Program-made: the position numbers and the translations under genes | DNA from: a virus | IMG/VR virus record: IMGVR_UViG_3300034092_003926 | Coordinates: 1 to 59,912 of that record | Length of the DNA stretch: 59,912 bases | Direction: 5' to 3' (one strand) | Part shown: one piece after another, positions 15,800 to 26,000 of the stretch | How the letters are laid out: each line of letters opens with the position of its first letter | Numbering within the stretch: position 1 is the first letter of the stretch | The notes under the pieces: generated by a model | Seen by the model: only the letters and a program-made list of their open reading frames with translations | The model's database searches: none | What the model was told of the DNA's origin: nothing

Positions 15800-17305
15800 A
15801 TGCAAAATAAAGAAACTAATTTAGATCGTATTTATACAAAAATTAATGGAGTAAATAAATTTGGCCGTAAAACACAAATACGATCAATCGGTATAGACTA
15901 TAAAAGGATTAATGGTAATCTTACGGATATTCGTTCAGCAGTATTTTATGTGAACGAAAAAAAACCAATATCTCAACTTAATGCTGACAAAATAATTCCA
16001 TCAACTGTTATTGTAAATGGGATAGAATACCCAACAGATGTTGTTGAACAAAAAATAAGATATACTGTATTAACAGACGGTTGTTGGGGAACTAATATAG
16101 CTTCGTGGAGTTCTGAGCATAAAAAAAGATTAAGACAATATACTGCCTATGATCCACAAGGAAATTCACAAAACACTACTCCTCCGTCTGGCACAGTAAA
16201 TAAACCTGTGCAGGGAGGCGTTTCTGCTGGCCAGCAGTATGGTGGAACAGGGACTCTCGGATGTATAGTTCAAGATGATACAAATAGTACAATATGTGGA
16301 CTGAGTAATTTACACGTATTTGTTGGTGATGGATTTTTAGCATCAGAAAAAAAGATTTTAAAAGATCTAGGTTATCCTAATAAGATATTTAATCTATTTA
16401 AGAAGGGCACTGTACAATCTGGTGAGCCTAAAGGCGGAACCAGACCAAGTCCATACAATAAAGAACAAGGTATCGGATTTGTTAAAAGATATACGCCTCT
16501 ATATTTTTGGAATTGGGATGAAAGCAATAACTTAGTTTATCATAATTATGTAGATTGTGCTATAACATCGTTACAGCTTTTATCTGAAGATTCAAACAAA
16601 ATACCAGGAAGCCAATTAACACAAAATGCTGTTATTTGGTCTGATTCTACTAAACAATTAAACATGTTTTTTACTGACGGCAGTAATCCTTCCAATTATC
16701 CTTTTGCTACTACAGAGGAAATAGACAGTTTACAACCAGGAGCAAGAGTGTGGAAAAGCGGAAGAACAACAGGCTTCGTTGGAAAGGATGAATGTATATT
16801 AGAATTTAAAGGAGAAGTACCATTTATAAATGTTTATGGATATAACTTTTCTATTTTTAGTGTAGAAGTATTATTTGAAGATGTACTAAAATTTGGCTAT
16901 CGACTAGTAGGTAGCGAAACAATTCCTAGACCAGCAGCCATCTTAGGCGGAGATAGCGGTTCTGTTTTAATTAGCGATTTTAATGGTACAAAAAAAATTA
17001 TTGGATTAAATTTTGCTGGTGGTCCTGATTCATCAAGAGCTGGCCCTGGTAGTGCTGGTTTTGCATGTAGAATAGATAGAGTGGCTCAGTCGTTGGAAAT
17101 ATCTTCTTTCTCTACTGAGAATATGTTTTGGGATGCTAATGCCTTTGCAAGTCCTGGTCAATGGGAGTATGCAAATGCATATTTTGATAATCCTCAACAA
17201 TGGGATTATTTAATAGAAAGTGGATACAGCGATCAAAGAAAAATTGAGAAATCTATTAATGGTGGGCCAATTAAAACATATTATCAATTTGGATTATATA
17301 AGTGA
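15800..17305 (+). CDS. Trypsin-like serine protease
   Basis: A chymotrypsin-fold protease with all three catalytic residues visible: His172 in GLSNLHVFV, Asp252 in NYVDCAIT and Ser386 in LGGDSGSVL. WKSGRTTGFVG near 318 is the second-barrel strand typical of bacterial trypsin-like proteins of the GRTTG type. The N-terminal 100 residues form an extra domain (SAVFYVNEKKPISQL, IPSTVIVNGIEYPTDVVE) that accompanies such proteases. No signal peptide is seen, so it acts in the host cell or the virion. The last 65 residues, with two similar QWEYANAYFDNPQQWDY segments, are an add-on. It is the last plus-strand gene, overlapping the opposing gene by 12 bases; its place next to the tail block suggests virion protein processing, which is an inference. 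Confidence 0.82.
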   Translation: MQNKETNLDRIYTKINGVNKFGRKTQIRSIGIDYKRINGNLTDIRSAVFYVNEKKPISQLNADKIIPSTVIVNGIEYPTDVVEQKIRYTVLTDGCWGTNIASWSSEHKKRLRQYTAYDPQGNSQNTTPPSGTVNKPVQGGVSAGQQYGGTGTLGCIVQDDTNSTICGLSNLHVFVGDGFLASEKKILKDLGYPNKIFNLFKKGTVQSGEPKGGTRPSPYNKEQGIGFVKRYTPLYFWNWDESNNLVYHNYVDCAITSLQLLSEDSNKIPGSQLTQNAVIWSDSTKQLNMFFTDGSNPSNYPFATTEEIDSLQPGARVWKSGRTTGFVGKDECILEFKGEVPFINVYGYNFSIFSVEVLFEDVLKFGYRLVGSETIPRPAAILGGDSGSVLISDFNGTKKIIGLNFAGGPDSSRAGPGSAGFACRIDRVAQSLEISSFSTENMFWDANAFASPGQWEYANAYFDNPQQWDYLIESGYSDQRKIEKSINGGPIKTYYQFGLYK

Positions 17306-17710
17306 ATTTACTAATTTATGTTTTTTAATTGCTAATTTTAGTAGAGCTTTTGCTGAACGTTTAGCAAATATTATGTTTTGTTCTTTGGATTCTTCTTCCA
17401 TCCATTTAATAATAGTTTGTATATTTTTTTGACACCATTCGGGACCCTTTCTATTTAAAACAGAAAGTTTTGAATTACAAGAACATCCAACATCGTACTT
17501 AATATGTATTTTATCTAAAAGCTCTTTTAAAATATCTCCGACCCCAATAGATATATCTAATTTAGGAATAATAGGATTATTTCTTTTAATCAATTTACTT
17601 GGTATACGACATTTAGCAGAAATTCCATTGTTATTGCTGTATGGTATTTTTCTACCACAATTTTCACAAATCAGTTGTTTATTATTGATATTAATAAATG
17701 AGCATAGCAT
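17294..17710 (-). CDS. Small zinc protein with CxC...WC domain
   Basis: A 138-aa protein that begins with a zinc-finger-like CENCGRKIPYSNNNGISAKC (residues 16-35) and ends with the module shared with the 15230-15781 protein: ILKELLDKIHI, GCSCNSK, GPEWCQKN, IIKWMEEESKEQNIIFAKRSAK. AAGGA lies 8 nt upstream on the minus strand. It is the last gene of the minus-strand block, and its stop lies inside the end of the protease gene. No terminator separates the converging units. Function unknown; the two copies either side of the strand switch suggest duplication and inversion. Confidence 0.6.
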   Translation of the reverse strand: MLCSFININNKQLICENCGRKIPYSNNNGISAKCRIPSKLIKRNNPIIPKLDISIGVGDILKELLDKIHIKYDVGCSCNSKLSVLNRKGPEWCQKNIQTIIKWMEEESKEQNIIFAKRSAKALLKLAIKKHKLVNSLI

Positions 17711-17724
17711 TTTTATATTCCTTA

Positions 17725-20700
17725 TTAATCATAAATAGGGGAGATTGTCATTGTAATGTTTTGTCCACCCATTCTATATATTCTGTGTAGACCTTTAAGA
17801 AGCGTATATTCATTGTTACCATTACAGCTATCAGCAGCATTTCCTCTACCTCCATCTATAACAGAATCTGATCCTCCGCAAGGAATTCCATTCTGTCCAC
17901 CCTCTGTTCTGATATCACAACCGTCTATAGCATTAAACCTTCCAGCTTTACCGCCTAAACCAAGTCTATTTAATAATCTCATAGTTTCTGCCCAATCATC
18001 GCCTGTTGTGCCGAATGGTGCGTCAGTGTCTCCATTTCCGCCTTCAATATTTACAATATTAAATGCGTCTCCATAAAATCCTGTAAATCTATTACATAAT
18101 AAATGATCGGCAACAAATTCTTCACATTCTGGCGTACCTGGGGCACTCAAACACTCTAGATATTGATCCCATGATTGTTTAATAGCTTGACATTCACTAC
18201 CATTACAATAAGCTGGCATCAAATCTACACCCTCTGTTAATGCCATATAGTATGTTCTTTTCATAAGATCTACTGGACAATTACCGCTATATATTACCGT
18301 GTTCCAGGATTTTACTTTATCCGACCATTTGATAACATTTCCTCCATTCATAGTCATTGGTGGATTCACATACCTGTTTCCTATCAGGTCTATAAATCCG
18401 ATACCACTGATCACAGGATCATTCGGGTCTGCTACATTAACATCATATTTGCACGGATCAACCAAATGATCTAACTGCATATGTTGAAAATTACTATTAA
18501 TTACCCAATATTTACCATTTAAAAAATAATCCATACCACTATTGGTTATTTTTACATCAACTATACTTCCATAAGCAGGATTTGGAATCAATACTTGTGT
18601 TGGTATGCCATCAATTTCTTTTGTTATATAGCTACTTGGCTTAACATCTACTATTGGCTTTAACTCTAGATGCTTTCCGAGACCAACAGCTCCATCAGGA
18701 CCCTCCCAATAGTTATTAATATTTATACTTATTGGATAGGCTCTATGCTCTCCGGTTTTAATCCATTTATAATATTCTCCACTATTAATAATTTGAGTCT
18801 CTGTTATTTGTCCAGAGATATTTACATTGGTAACTTCTAAAGTTGGATAGGATAAATATCCTACACCATCTCTTATCGCATCTGTATCATTAAATAATAA
18901 TGGTATAGTTTGTCCAATTTCATATCCTATTCCGCTATGAGTGAGTGTATAATCTGATAAAGACCATGTTTCTGATTTTCTCTTTTTATTTTTACGACTA
19001 GATTCTATTGTTATCATCATATCCTGTGGATTGATTATTCCAGTAGGGGCATATCTTTCCTCAACTTCAAAAGCATATCCATTTCCAGGATTAAGAATGG
19101 AGACAGACTTGACCGAACCCCCTAATCCATTAGAAGTTAACCCTTCTCCAAATTGGTAATTTATAAAATCCTGCTCATTTGCAATACCTCCGATTGCATC
19201 ACAATCAGTGTACATGGCCATGTCACATATATTAAATAATACTCTTATTTTTGCAACACCTTCCACCTCAAACATTTTACTGAAAAACATACTTAAATTA
19301 TTATCAACAGGATAATTGTCAGGCTCTGCATCATATAATGCTCTCCAACCAGGAAGACCAGGTCTACCAATACTAGCATATCTGGCCTCCCATATACTTA
19401 AATATTCATCAGCTTTAGCCTTTAACTGATTAATATCAGCATCCTGCGAGCCATAAGCAAAAATAGTAAATACATTTTCTTTATTTTCATTAAGATTACC
19501 ATATGTTGCACATTCTAGTCCATAGGGATCTGCATTGCCGTATATATCAAGCCCTATATTAGTACCAGTCAAAACAATTCTATGAGAATATGCGACAGAA
19601 CCATAACATTTAGTATCAAAAGAACTATTTCCATCAGTTATTAAATTATTAGAGTTTGGACAGCCTGTATCTTGTTCTATTTCTTTTATAGCAATTATAG
19701 CTGATGTATTTTGAAACATACAGAATGGATCACACTTGTCCACCGTTTCTGTTTCATTTTGGCTAATATTAACATCATTACATATTAATTCACCATTTTC
19801 ATCTACATAACATTCTGGTGGTACTTCTTTAAAGTCTTCATTCATAACTTTCTTGCAGTCCATTTCCCACGGATATCCACAAGAATCTCTAAAATTAGTT
19901 CTCCACCCTTGTCTATTATTGCCTAAAACATCTATATAATTATATTCTTTATATTCATTATAGTAACAATCCCATCCAGTAAAAAATCCGAACTCATCAA
20001 AAGCTGGATTGCAGAATTCATCACAGTCATATTCTAAAACATTTGCTTCATAATATTTTCTTAAATTAATTTCGCAATTATTCCTCGGGTCTGGAAAATT
20101 GATATTTGGATTTTTAAGTTGCCATTTTTCTACCGACCCATGATAATATGGAAAATATGATTCAACCAGTCCATCAGAATCAGGCTCTGGCAAATACTCT
20201 GGCATAATATAGTCTTGATTAACTGGAGCAGCTATTGTGATATCTGTTTTTGCTTCTTTTCTTTCAAAAGAAATATCTATAAGACCAATTTTAGGCTCGC
20301 ACCCCGCACTATATCCGAGACCATCATGAGATCTCATTATATATTCGCCTTGATATCTTAAAGAACAATCATATTGTTTTTGCTGGTAAAATCCATAAAC
20401 CCTACAATAATTATCTAATGTTCTGGTGTTTTGTCCTGAGTTTTCTGGCTCAATATTACCATCTCCATCAGCGTATGAAACAAATAATGTATTTGCGTCG
20501 CCAAAATTATCTGATTTCCTACATGGGTTTGGAACAAAATTATAGTCATTAAATCTTGTTTTGATCTCATAGCCCTGAGTAATTTCGTTTCTGTAAATTT
20601 TAACTAATGGACTACATGCTGAAAAAAGCTCTCCATTGAAATTATAACCATATGAAAAATATGTATTATCATATGCTAAATATTCTAAAAAGTTGGGCTC

Positions 20701-23052
20701 TATTCCTAAAAAACATTCAGGTTCTGGTAGCCATGAATAATAATATTTTGCTGCTTTTGCGGGAATTGTTGCATTATTTTCTAATCTAGCTTGTTGACCA
20801 GCCACAGCAAGTCCCGAACAAGAACTTTTACCATAATACCCTGGACTACTTAATTCCCATGATCTTTGATGTGGCCAACAATTACCCGGTACATATATAA
20901 TATCACCAAGATCGCATTCAGAACCTTCAGTAAGTTGTTCGCAAACCGGCTCTCCTTGATAGCAAAATCCACCATCGATAAATTCGGAAGAGTTTAATCC
21001 ATCTTCAGTATTAGGATGATCTTCTGGATAACAAGCAGATGATAAATATCCACAATATTCATCACGAGCACAAGGACAATCTCCTGCTATTGGTGTTCCA
21101 GAAAATTCATACCATAGTATACCACCTTCTGAATTTACTTCGGTAACAACACCAGAAGCAATTACTACTTCTCTGAATATCTCGTCATTGGCTGGATCAA
21201 AATCTCCGTCTAAAGTTTGCCAGAATCTAAATTCTATTTTATCTCCAACTTTGTAATTTTTACCAGCAAGAAATATTGGAAAATTATAATCAGTTTTCCA
21301 AATAGGATCATCAATAAATGGATACATAATACCATAGCCACGAGCCTTTGGTCTATAATATTTTCGACACTGGTCTGGATTGTCCGGGTTGGGATGTTCT
21401 AATGATATTAATTGATCATCGTCCACATCATAAGCAACTGGCCAAGTTTGAAACGCTACTTGTCCACCAACACCACTCTCGCTATGAATAATAGCAATAA
21501 TCTCTGGCTCTATATCAGAACCTAAATCTTGGAATGTTTGATTAATGAATGGTTGAACAGTTACGCCGGGGCGACCCTTTTTATCTTCCTCCTCCCATAT
21601 TGCATCAGAAGCATTTGTAAAGGGCTTAACCCTATCTAAAATTATAGTTTGGTTACTTATATCTCCAGTGTTAACAGCTCCACCAGGATTACGACTTTGG
21701 CGTCTTAAACAAGTGGGTTGTCTTACCTCGGTATTGAATCCAGTATAGAGTCCTTTAGCATTAAATATAAATGGTATATTACTTTGTGCTTCTCTTTTAG
21801 CGCAATCTGTAGGGAAAATAGTATCTAAGTCTCTTGCAGCTTCATAGGGAATGGTTATTTCAATATCACTACAAGATATTGCCGTAATATTATGTGGTAA
21901 ACCAAACAAAGCCATCAATTGATTTGCATTAGAAAGTCCTTCCATACCAGGCATAGGATATGTAAAATATTCATTCGGCATATCACATTCAACTCTGTAT
22001 TTTAAATCTTGATTAGAGCATCTTAACGTACCACATTCGTGACATGCAACTAAAGGAATAGCTTCATTACATTTTGTGCAGCCGCTTGCGCCGCCTATCT
22101 CTGCGTTTTCAGAACCAGTGCAATTTATATAATCGTTTGAATAGCATATCGGCCAAGTTTGACATTCTCTTTTATCTTTTGGTGGTAGGTCACATCTAGG
22201 TCCAAGGTTATCAATACCGTAATTTAATGGAGCCCAAAATTCTGCTGGAGCATTATAAAAATCAATATTTGGTGAATTAAATTCTGGTGTTTCTGTGCAT
22301 TTTTTAACACACTTAAACCAATTACATAAACCAGCATATTTACAAATCTCCCAATTTAAAATTTCTCCCGTTATTGGATCACTCTCACAACCAGGATATT
22401 GTTCATCCCACGCCAGATATTCTTCTTCTGAACACTCACAAGCCTTCCATGCACCATCTACCCAATTATATATCCATTCATTACATGCGCATGAATAGCC
22501 TATGTTTCTATTATTACAACAGGTAACTCCGACCTGTCCTAAATCTTCATCTCCATAAGAAATACAATCAGTAGGAGAAAAACTAGATAATTGTTGTTGA
22601 CAACAAGCTTTTTTAACATGTTTAATTGCACTACGAGATCCTAAAACACCTAAAATACCATTTATTCCAATACTTAATTGTCTAGGAATTTTGCATGGAT
22701 ATTCATCTCCTTGAGACTGTTGCTCGTCTGGCAAAGGATAAAGAACATTTTTGCTCACTCCGGATTTTGGTATTTCACAACAATTATAATCACTAACGCC
22801 ACCAGGAATAGTAGTAACATTAGCATCTATTAAAAAAGATGGTATATTACCTTCGTATATTACATAAGTAAACCATTCATTTAATTCATCGTAGAAAGGA
22901 TAGACCAAATGGCCATTTCCACATAGCCAAAGAGGCAAGCCCGGAGTATTACCCCACAGACCCAGATATCTTAATTTTTTATCTCCACACTGACTACATT
23001 TTTTTATATGCCTATAGTCTTCATGCTTGTATTTGTCTGCTCCTAAAAACAT
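17725..23052 (-). CDS. Giant Cys-rich virion-type protein (1775 aa)
   Basis: Starts with a zinc-ribbon-like KKCSQCGDKK...LCGNGH (residues 18-50), then hundreds of residues with dense cysteines, including CC pairs and repeated short CxxC-type steps (for example CACNEWIYNWVDGAWKACECSEEEY, CHECGTLRCSN). Acidic and aromatic residues dominate and no coiled coil is seen. The final part is rich in Gly and Asp (GGSDSVIDGGRGNAAD). Its place after the hub-like gene and in the tail operon makes it a tail-tip or baseplate-associated protein. Dense cysteines suggest disulfides in the particle or metal sites; this cannot be decided from sequence. No enzymatic motif was recognised. Confidence 0.6.
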   Translation of the reverse strand: MFLGADKYKHEDYRHIKKCSQCGDKKLRYLGLWGNTPGLPLWLCGNGHLVYPFYDELNEWFTYVIYEGNIPSFLIDANVTTIPGGVSDYNCCEIPKSGVSKNVLYPLPDEQQSQGDEYPCKIPRQLSIGINGILGVLGSRSAIKHVKKACCQQQLSSFSPTDCISYGDEDLGQVGVTCCNNRNIGYSCACNEWIYNWVDGAWKACECSEEEYLAWDEQYPGCESDPITGEILNWEICKYAGLCNWFKCVKKCTETPEFNSPNIDFYNAPAEFWAPLNYGIDNLGPRCDLPPKDKRECQTWPICYSNDYINCTGSENAEIGGASGCTKCNEAIPLVACHECGTLRCSNQDLKYRVECDMPNEYFTYPMPGMEGLSNANQLMALFGLPHNITAISCSDIEITIPYEAARDLDTIFPTDCAKREAQSNIPFIFNAKGLYTGFNTEVRQPTCLRRQSRNPGGAVNTGDISNQTIILDRVKPFTNASDAIWEEEDKKGRPGVTVQPFINQTFQDLGSDIEPEIIAIIHSESGVGGQVAFQTWPVAYDVDDDQLISLEHPNPDNPDQCRKYYRPKARGYGIMYPFIDDPIWKTDYNFPIFLAGKNYKVGDKIEFRFWQTLDGDFDPANDEIFREVVIASGVVTEVNSEGGILWYEFSGTPIAGDCPCARDEYCGYLSSACYPEDHPNTEDGLNSSEFIDGGFCYQGEPVCEQLTEGSECDLGDIIYVPGNCWPHQRSWELSSPGYYGKSSCSGLAVAGQQARLENNATIPAKAAKYYYSWLPEPECFLGIEPNFLEYLAYDNTYFSYGYNFNGELFSACSPLVKIYRNEITQGYEIKTRFNDYNFVPNPCRKSDNFGDANTLFVSYADGDGNIEPENSGQNTRTLDNYCRVYGFYQQKQYDCSLRYQGEYIMRSHDGLGYSAGCEPKIGLIDISFERKEAKTDITIAAPVNQDYIMPEYLPEPDSDGLVESYFPYYHGSVEKWQLKNPNINFPDPRNNCEINLRKYYEANVLEYDCDEFCNPAFDEFGFFTGWDCYYNEYKEYNYIDVLGNNRQGWRTNFRDSCGYPWEMDCKKVMNEDFKEVPPECYVDENGELICNDVNISQNETETVDKCDPFCMFQNTSAIIAIKEIEQDTGCPNSNNLITDGNSSFDTKCYGSVAYSHRIVLTGTNIGLDIYGNADPYGLECATYGNLNENKENVFTIFAYGSQDADINQLKAKADEYLSIWEARYASIGRPGLPGWRALYDAEPDNYPVDNNLSMFFSKMFEVEGVAKIRVLFNICDMAMYTDCDAIGGIANEQDFINYQFGEGLTSNGLGGSVKSVSILNPGNGYAFEVEERYAPTGIINPQDMMITIESSRKNKKRKSETWSLSDYTLTHSGIGYEIGQTIPLLFNDTDAIRDGVGYLSYPTLEVTNVNISGQITETQIINSGEYYKWIKTGEHRAYPISININNYWEGPDGAVGLGKHLELKPIVDVKPSSYITKEIDGIPTQVLIPNPAYGSIVDVKITNSGMDYFLNGKYWVINSNFQHMQLDHLVDPCKYDVNVADPNDPVISGIGFIDLIGNRYVNPPMTMNGGNVIKWSDKVKSWNTVIYSGNCPVDLMKRTYYMALTEGVDLMPAYCNGSECQAIKQSWDQYLECLSAPGTPECEEFVADHLLCNRFTGFYGDAFNIVNIEGGNGDTDAPFGTTGDDWAETMRLLNRLGLGGKAGRFNAIDGCDIRTEGGQNGIPCGGSDSVIDGGRGNAADSCNGNNEYTLLKGLHRIYRMGGQNITMTISPIYD

Positions 23053-23053
23053 T

Positions 23054-26000
23054 TTAACACTCCGCTGCTAAAAGATAATAATTGTCATCGATCTTGGTAA
23101 GCATGCACCATTTTGCCTGATACTCGGCTGCTGCAACATTAGCCAAAATATTTATAGCTTTTACCACTTTAGGAACCATTGTGCCACTTTCATTTGGTTC
23201 CATTACAGGTTGTAAAACCCAAGGACAATAGTCTTTGTTATCATAGTTCTCAACTGCAATATCTGGACAAACTTTTGCTGATTGATATATATATACATCT
23301 TTTACAGCATTCATAGGTTCGGTAACATTATTTAACGAAGGCCACTGATTCATAAATCTACCTATTTTAATAGTAGATCCACCACCTCCGCCAAGTAATA
23401 AATATTTACTACTAAAAGTATCGAAATAAGCATATGCTTTATCTCCTTCGCTAATAGTATTACCAATTCTATCTTCAATCTGTATTTTGGCCTGGCTGAG
23501 TTGATCATTTGCAGCAACTAAATTACCATCAGCATCATAAATTTTTTGACCATATTCATTTCCATCATATTCATTTACAAGAATACCACTACCACTACCA
23601 TAAGGTTCTATATTTTGGGTGGCTTGAGCAACTACAATTTTGTGTTGTGGAGGACTTACCCAAACGCCGCGCTCTCTATCAAATCTTAAATCTACAGGAG
23701 CAACAGGCCACGTTGATGGCTTGTGCAGCCAATCTTGCATAAACTGGTTTTTTAATCCACTACTAGCAAAAATTCCACTATCTTTAATATCGTCCTCAGA
23801 GTCAATAGCATTTGGAATAGGCTTACCCTGAGTATCATAACCCCACGCATGTAAAACTAGTGGACCTTTTAATCCTAAAAATCTATAATCTTCACAGTAC
23901 CTATTATTCCAATCTTGTTGACTATAAAAATTCATAATCATGCCAGTACCAGGAACACCACTATCTCTTCCTACAATATCTATAACGTGTCCTGCTCCGG
24001 CGCCATCATGATGATGAGCTTGATCTTCAAAATTATTTGTTAGAGGATTTAAATATTGTTGATTAATTTTAATATCTATTATTCCTGTTTGGCCACTAAT
24101 GACCACATTAACAGGAGGCATAGGAGATATTGGTGCAGATTTAATTGCGGTAGAGTATCCTGTATATTTTACAGAAAACATTGGCAAGTCACCGTCGCCA
24201 CTAATTGACACCGGACTTAATAAGCCGTCCCAGCTCATAAATGCTTTTTTGTTATAGTCTACTCTCATCTCTAGAGAAGTTTTTTCCAACGTATCTGTAC
24301 CAACTACGGTTCTTTGACCAGATCCTCTTATATTACCACTACCGTTATCTTCTCTAAGAACACTAAAATCATAAATCTCACCAATTACAACTCTTTGAAG
24401 AGTGCCTTTCTCTCTTAATTTATCTTCTGTATTGTCTCCTGCTGAGGATCCTGCTCCTCCTTTTCTTACTAATTTTCTATCTATTTTATTTTCTCTAATA
24501 ATTCTATCTTTAATTATTCTTTGTGCTCGTTGTCTATTTTTTAAAGATTCTTTAAGTTGTTGATTTTGTAGATTTTTTAAAGCTCCAAATCTAGGAGTAT
24601 AAGTTTGAAAATTATAGTTGCTAGTAATACCTCCTCCACCAAAACTAACATTAACATTAGTTAAATTCGGACCATTATCTAAAAATCCTAGACTTAAAAC
24701 TGGCATACCAGGATGAGTAATAGACCCCGTTTCAATTTCTGATAAGCTAACCTGTGCTTCCTTTACCAGTCCTTCTGCTATATTATTCATGATAACTTTA
24801 GATCCATAATTCCATGGAGCTAATTCATTATCTTTTTCGACGCTAATTCCTCCTGCGCTAGTGCCAAAATTAGGACTATACCAAGGACCATAAACAGAAA
24901 TATTACTTCTTAAAGGAATACAAACCGCTGTTGGTACATCAGCAGCAGGACAATATCCTTTATTATTAAGACTAGATAGATCAATAGCGGATCGTGGTAT
25001 TACAGAACCACTTTCTATAGGAATTCCACACAAAGTTGGCGCCGGTTTACTTCTAACTTTGGTTTGTTGACTTTGATCAACATCATTTTCATCAGGAGGC
25101 TCTCTAAGATTACTATTAGCAGCAATAGCTTGAGCATATGCTTCAAATACTGAGTAAAAATCTGCTTCTGACAAATTGCACGATTTCTTTAAGCAGGGGT
25201 CGCTAAACTTGATAATAGCTTTAGTAACCTTAGAACAAGCAACTGGAGGAGATTCCACACCAACCTCAAATGTCGGTTCTCCATTAGAATAACAATTTAT
25301 ATTTTGTTTATCCGTAAGAATATAAATTTTTTCATCAACTTCAGCTTTTAACCAAACACTTAATGGTATATCTCCAGTAGTTGATACTGATTCTACAACC
25401 TTAAACCCGCTAGCGAATATGGGATAGTTGCTACCAGCATCTTTTGGTAGATCGCAAACTCCACCATCTCCACTTGTCCTAATTAATAGATAGTCATCAA
25501 TAGAAAGTTTGCCAATATCTAATTCACCGCAAACCCCCTTAATAACAGTTTCTGCTACAGTTATTTCTGGATCTTCTGTCGGCTTAGTTTGACCGTGTTG
25601 ATCTTCAAAATCAAATATACCGATAGAAGCAGGATTAGTACTTACAGCAGGTTTGGGTGGTGCATTAGGATATAGGGGTTTTTCATCAGGATCGAAAACA
25701 AACCCAGTATTATATCTTATCTTAACATCTCTAGTATCAAATCTTGCAAATGGTTGAACTCTAAAGTCTTCTGCTTTAAAGAATGAAAGTTCTGGTTCGT
25801 ACAAACCAAGAACCGGAACGCAAGGTTCTGCCCAGCCACCAGCATTGGTCGGAATATGACTATATAAACGTTCTCTATATATTTTACCTTCTACTTGAGA
25901 CGGATCTGTTATTTCACCAGAGCATTTTGGAGGTACATAAACTCCGCTATAAGAATCAGCAATTGTTCCAGAACCGATGCCAAAATAATTTTCATCATAT

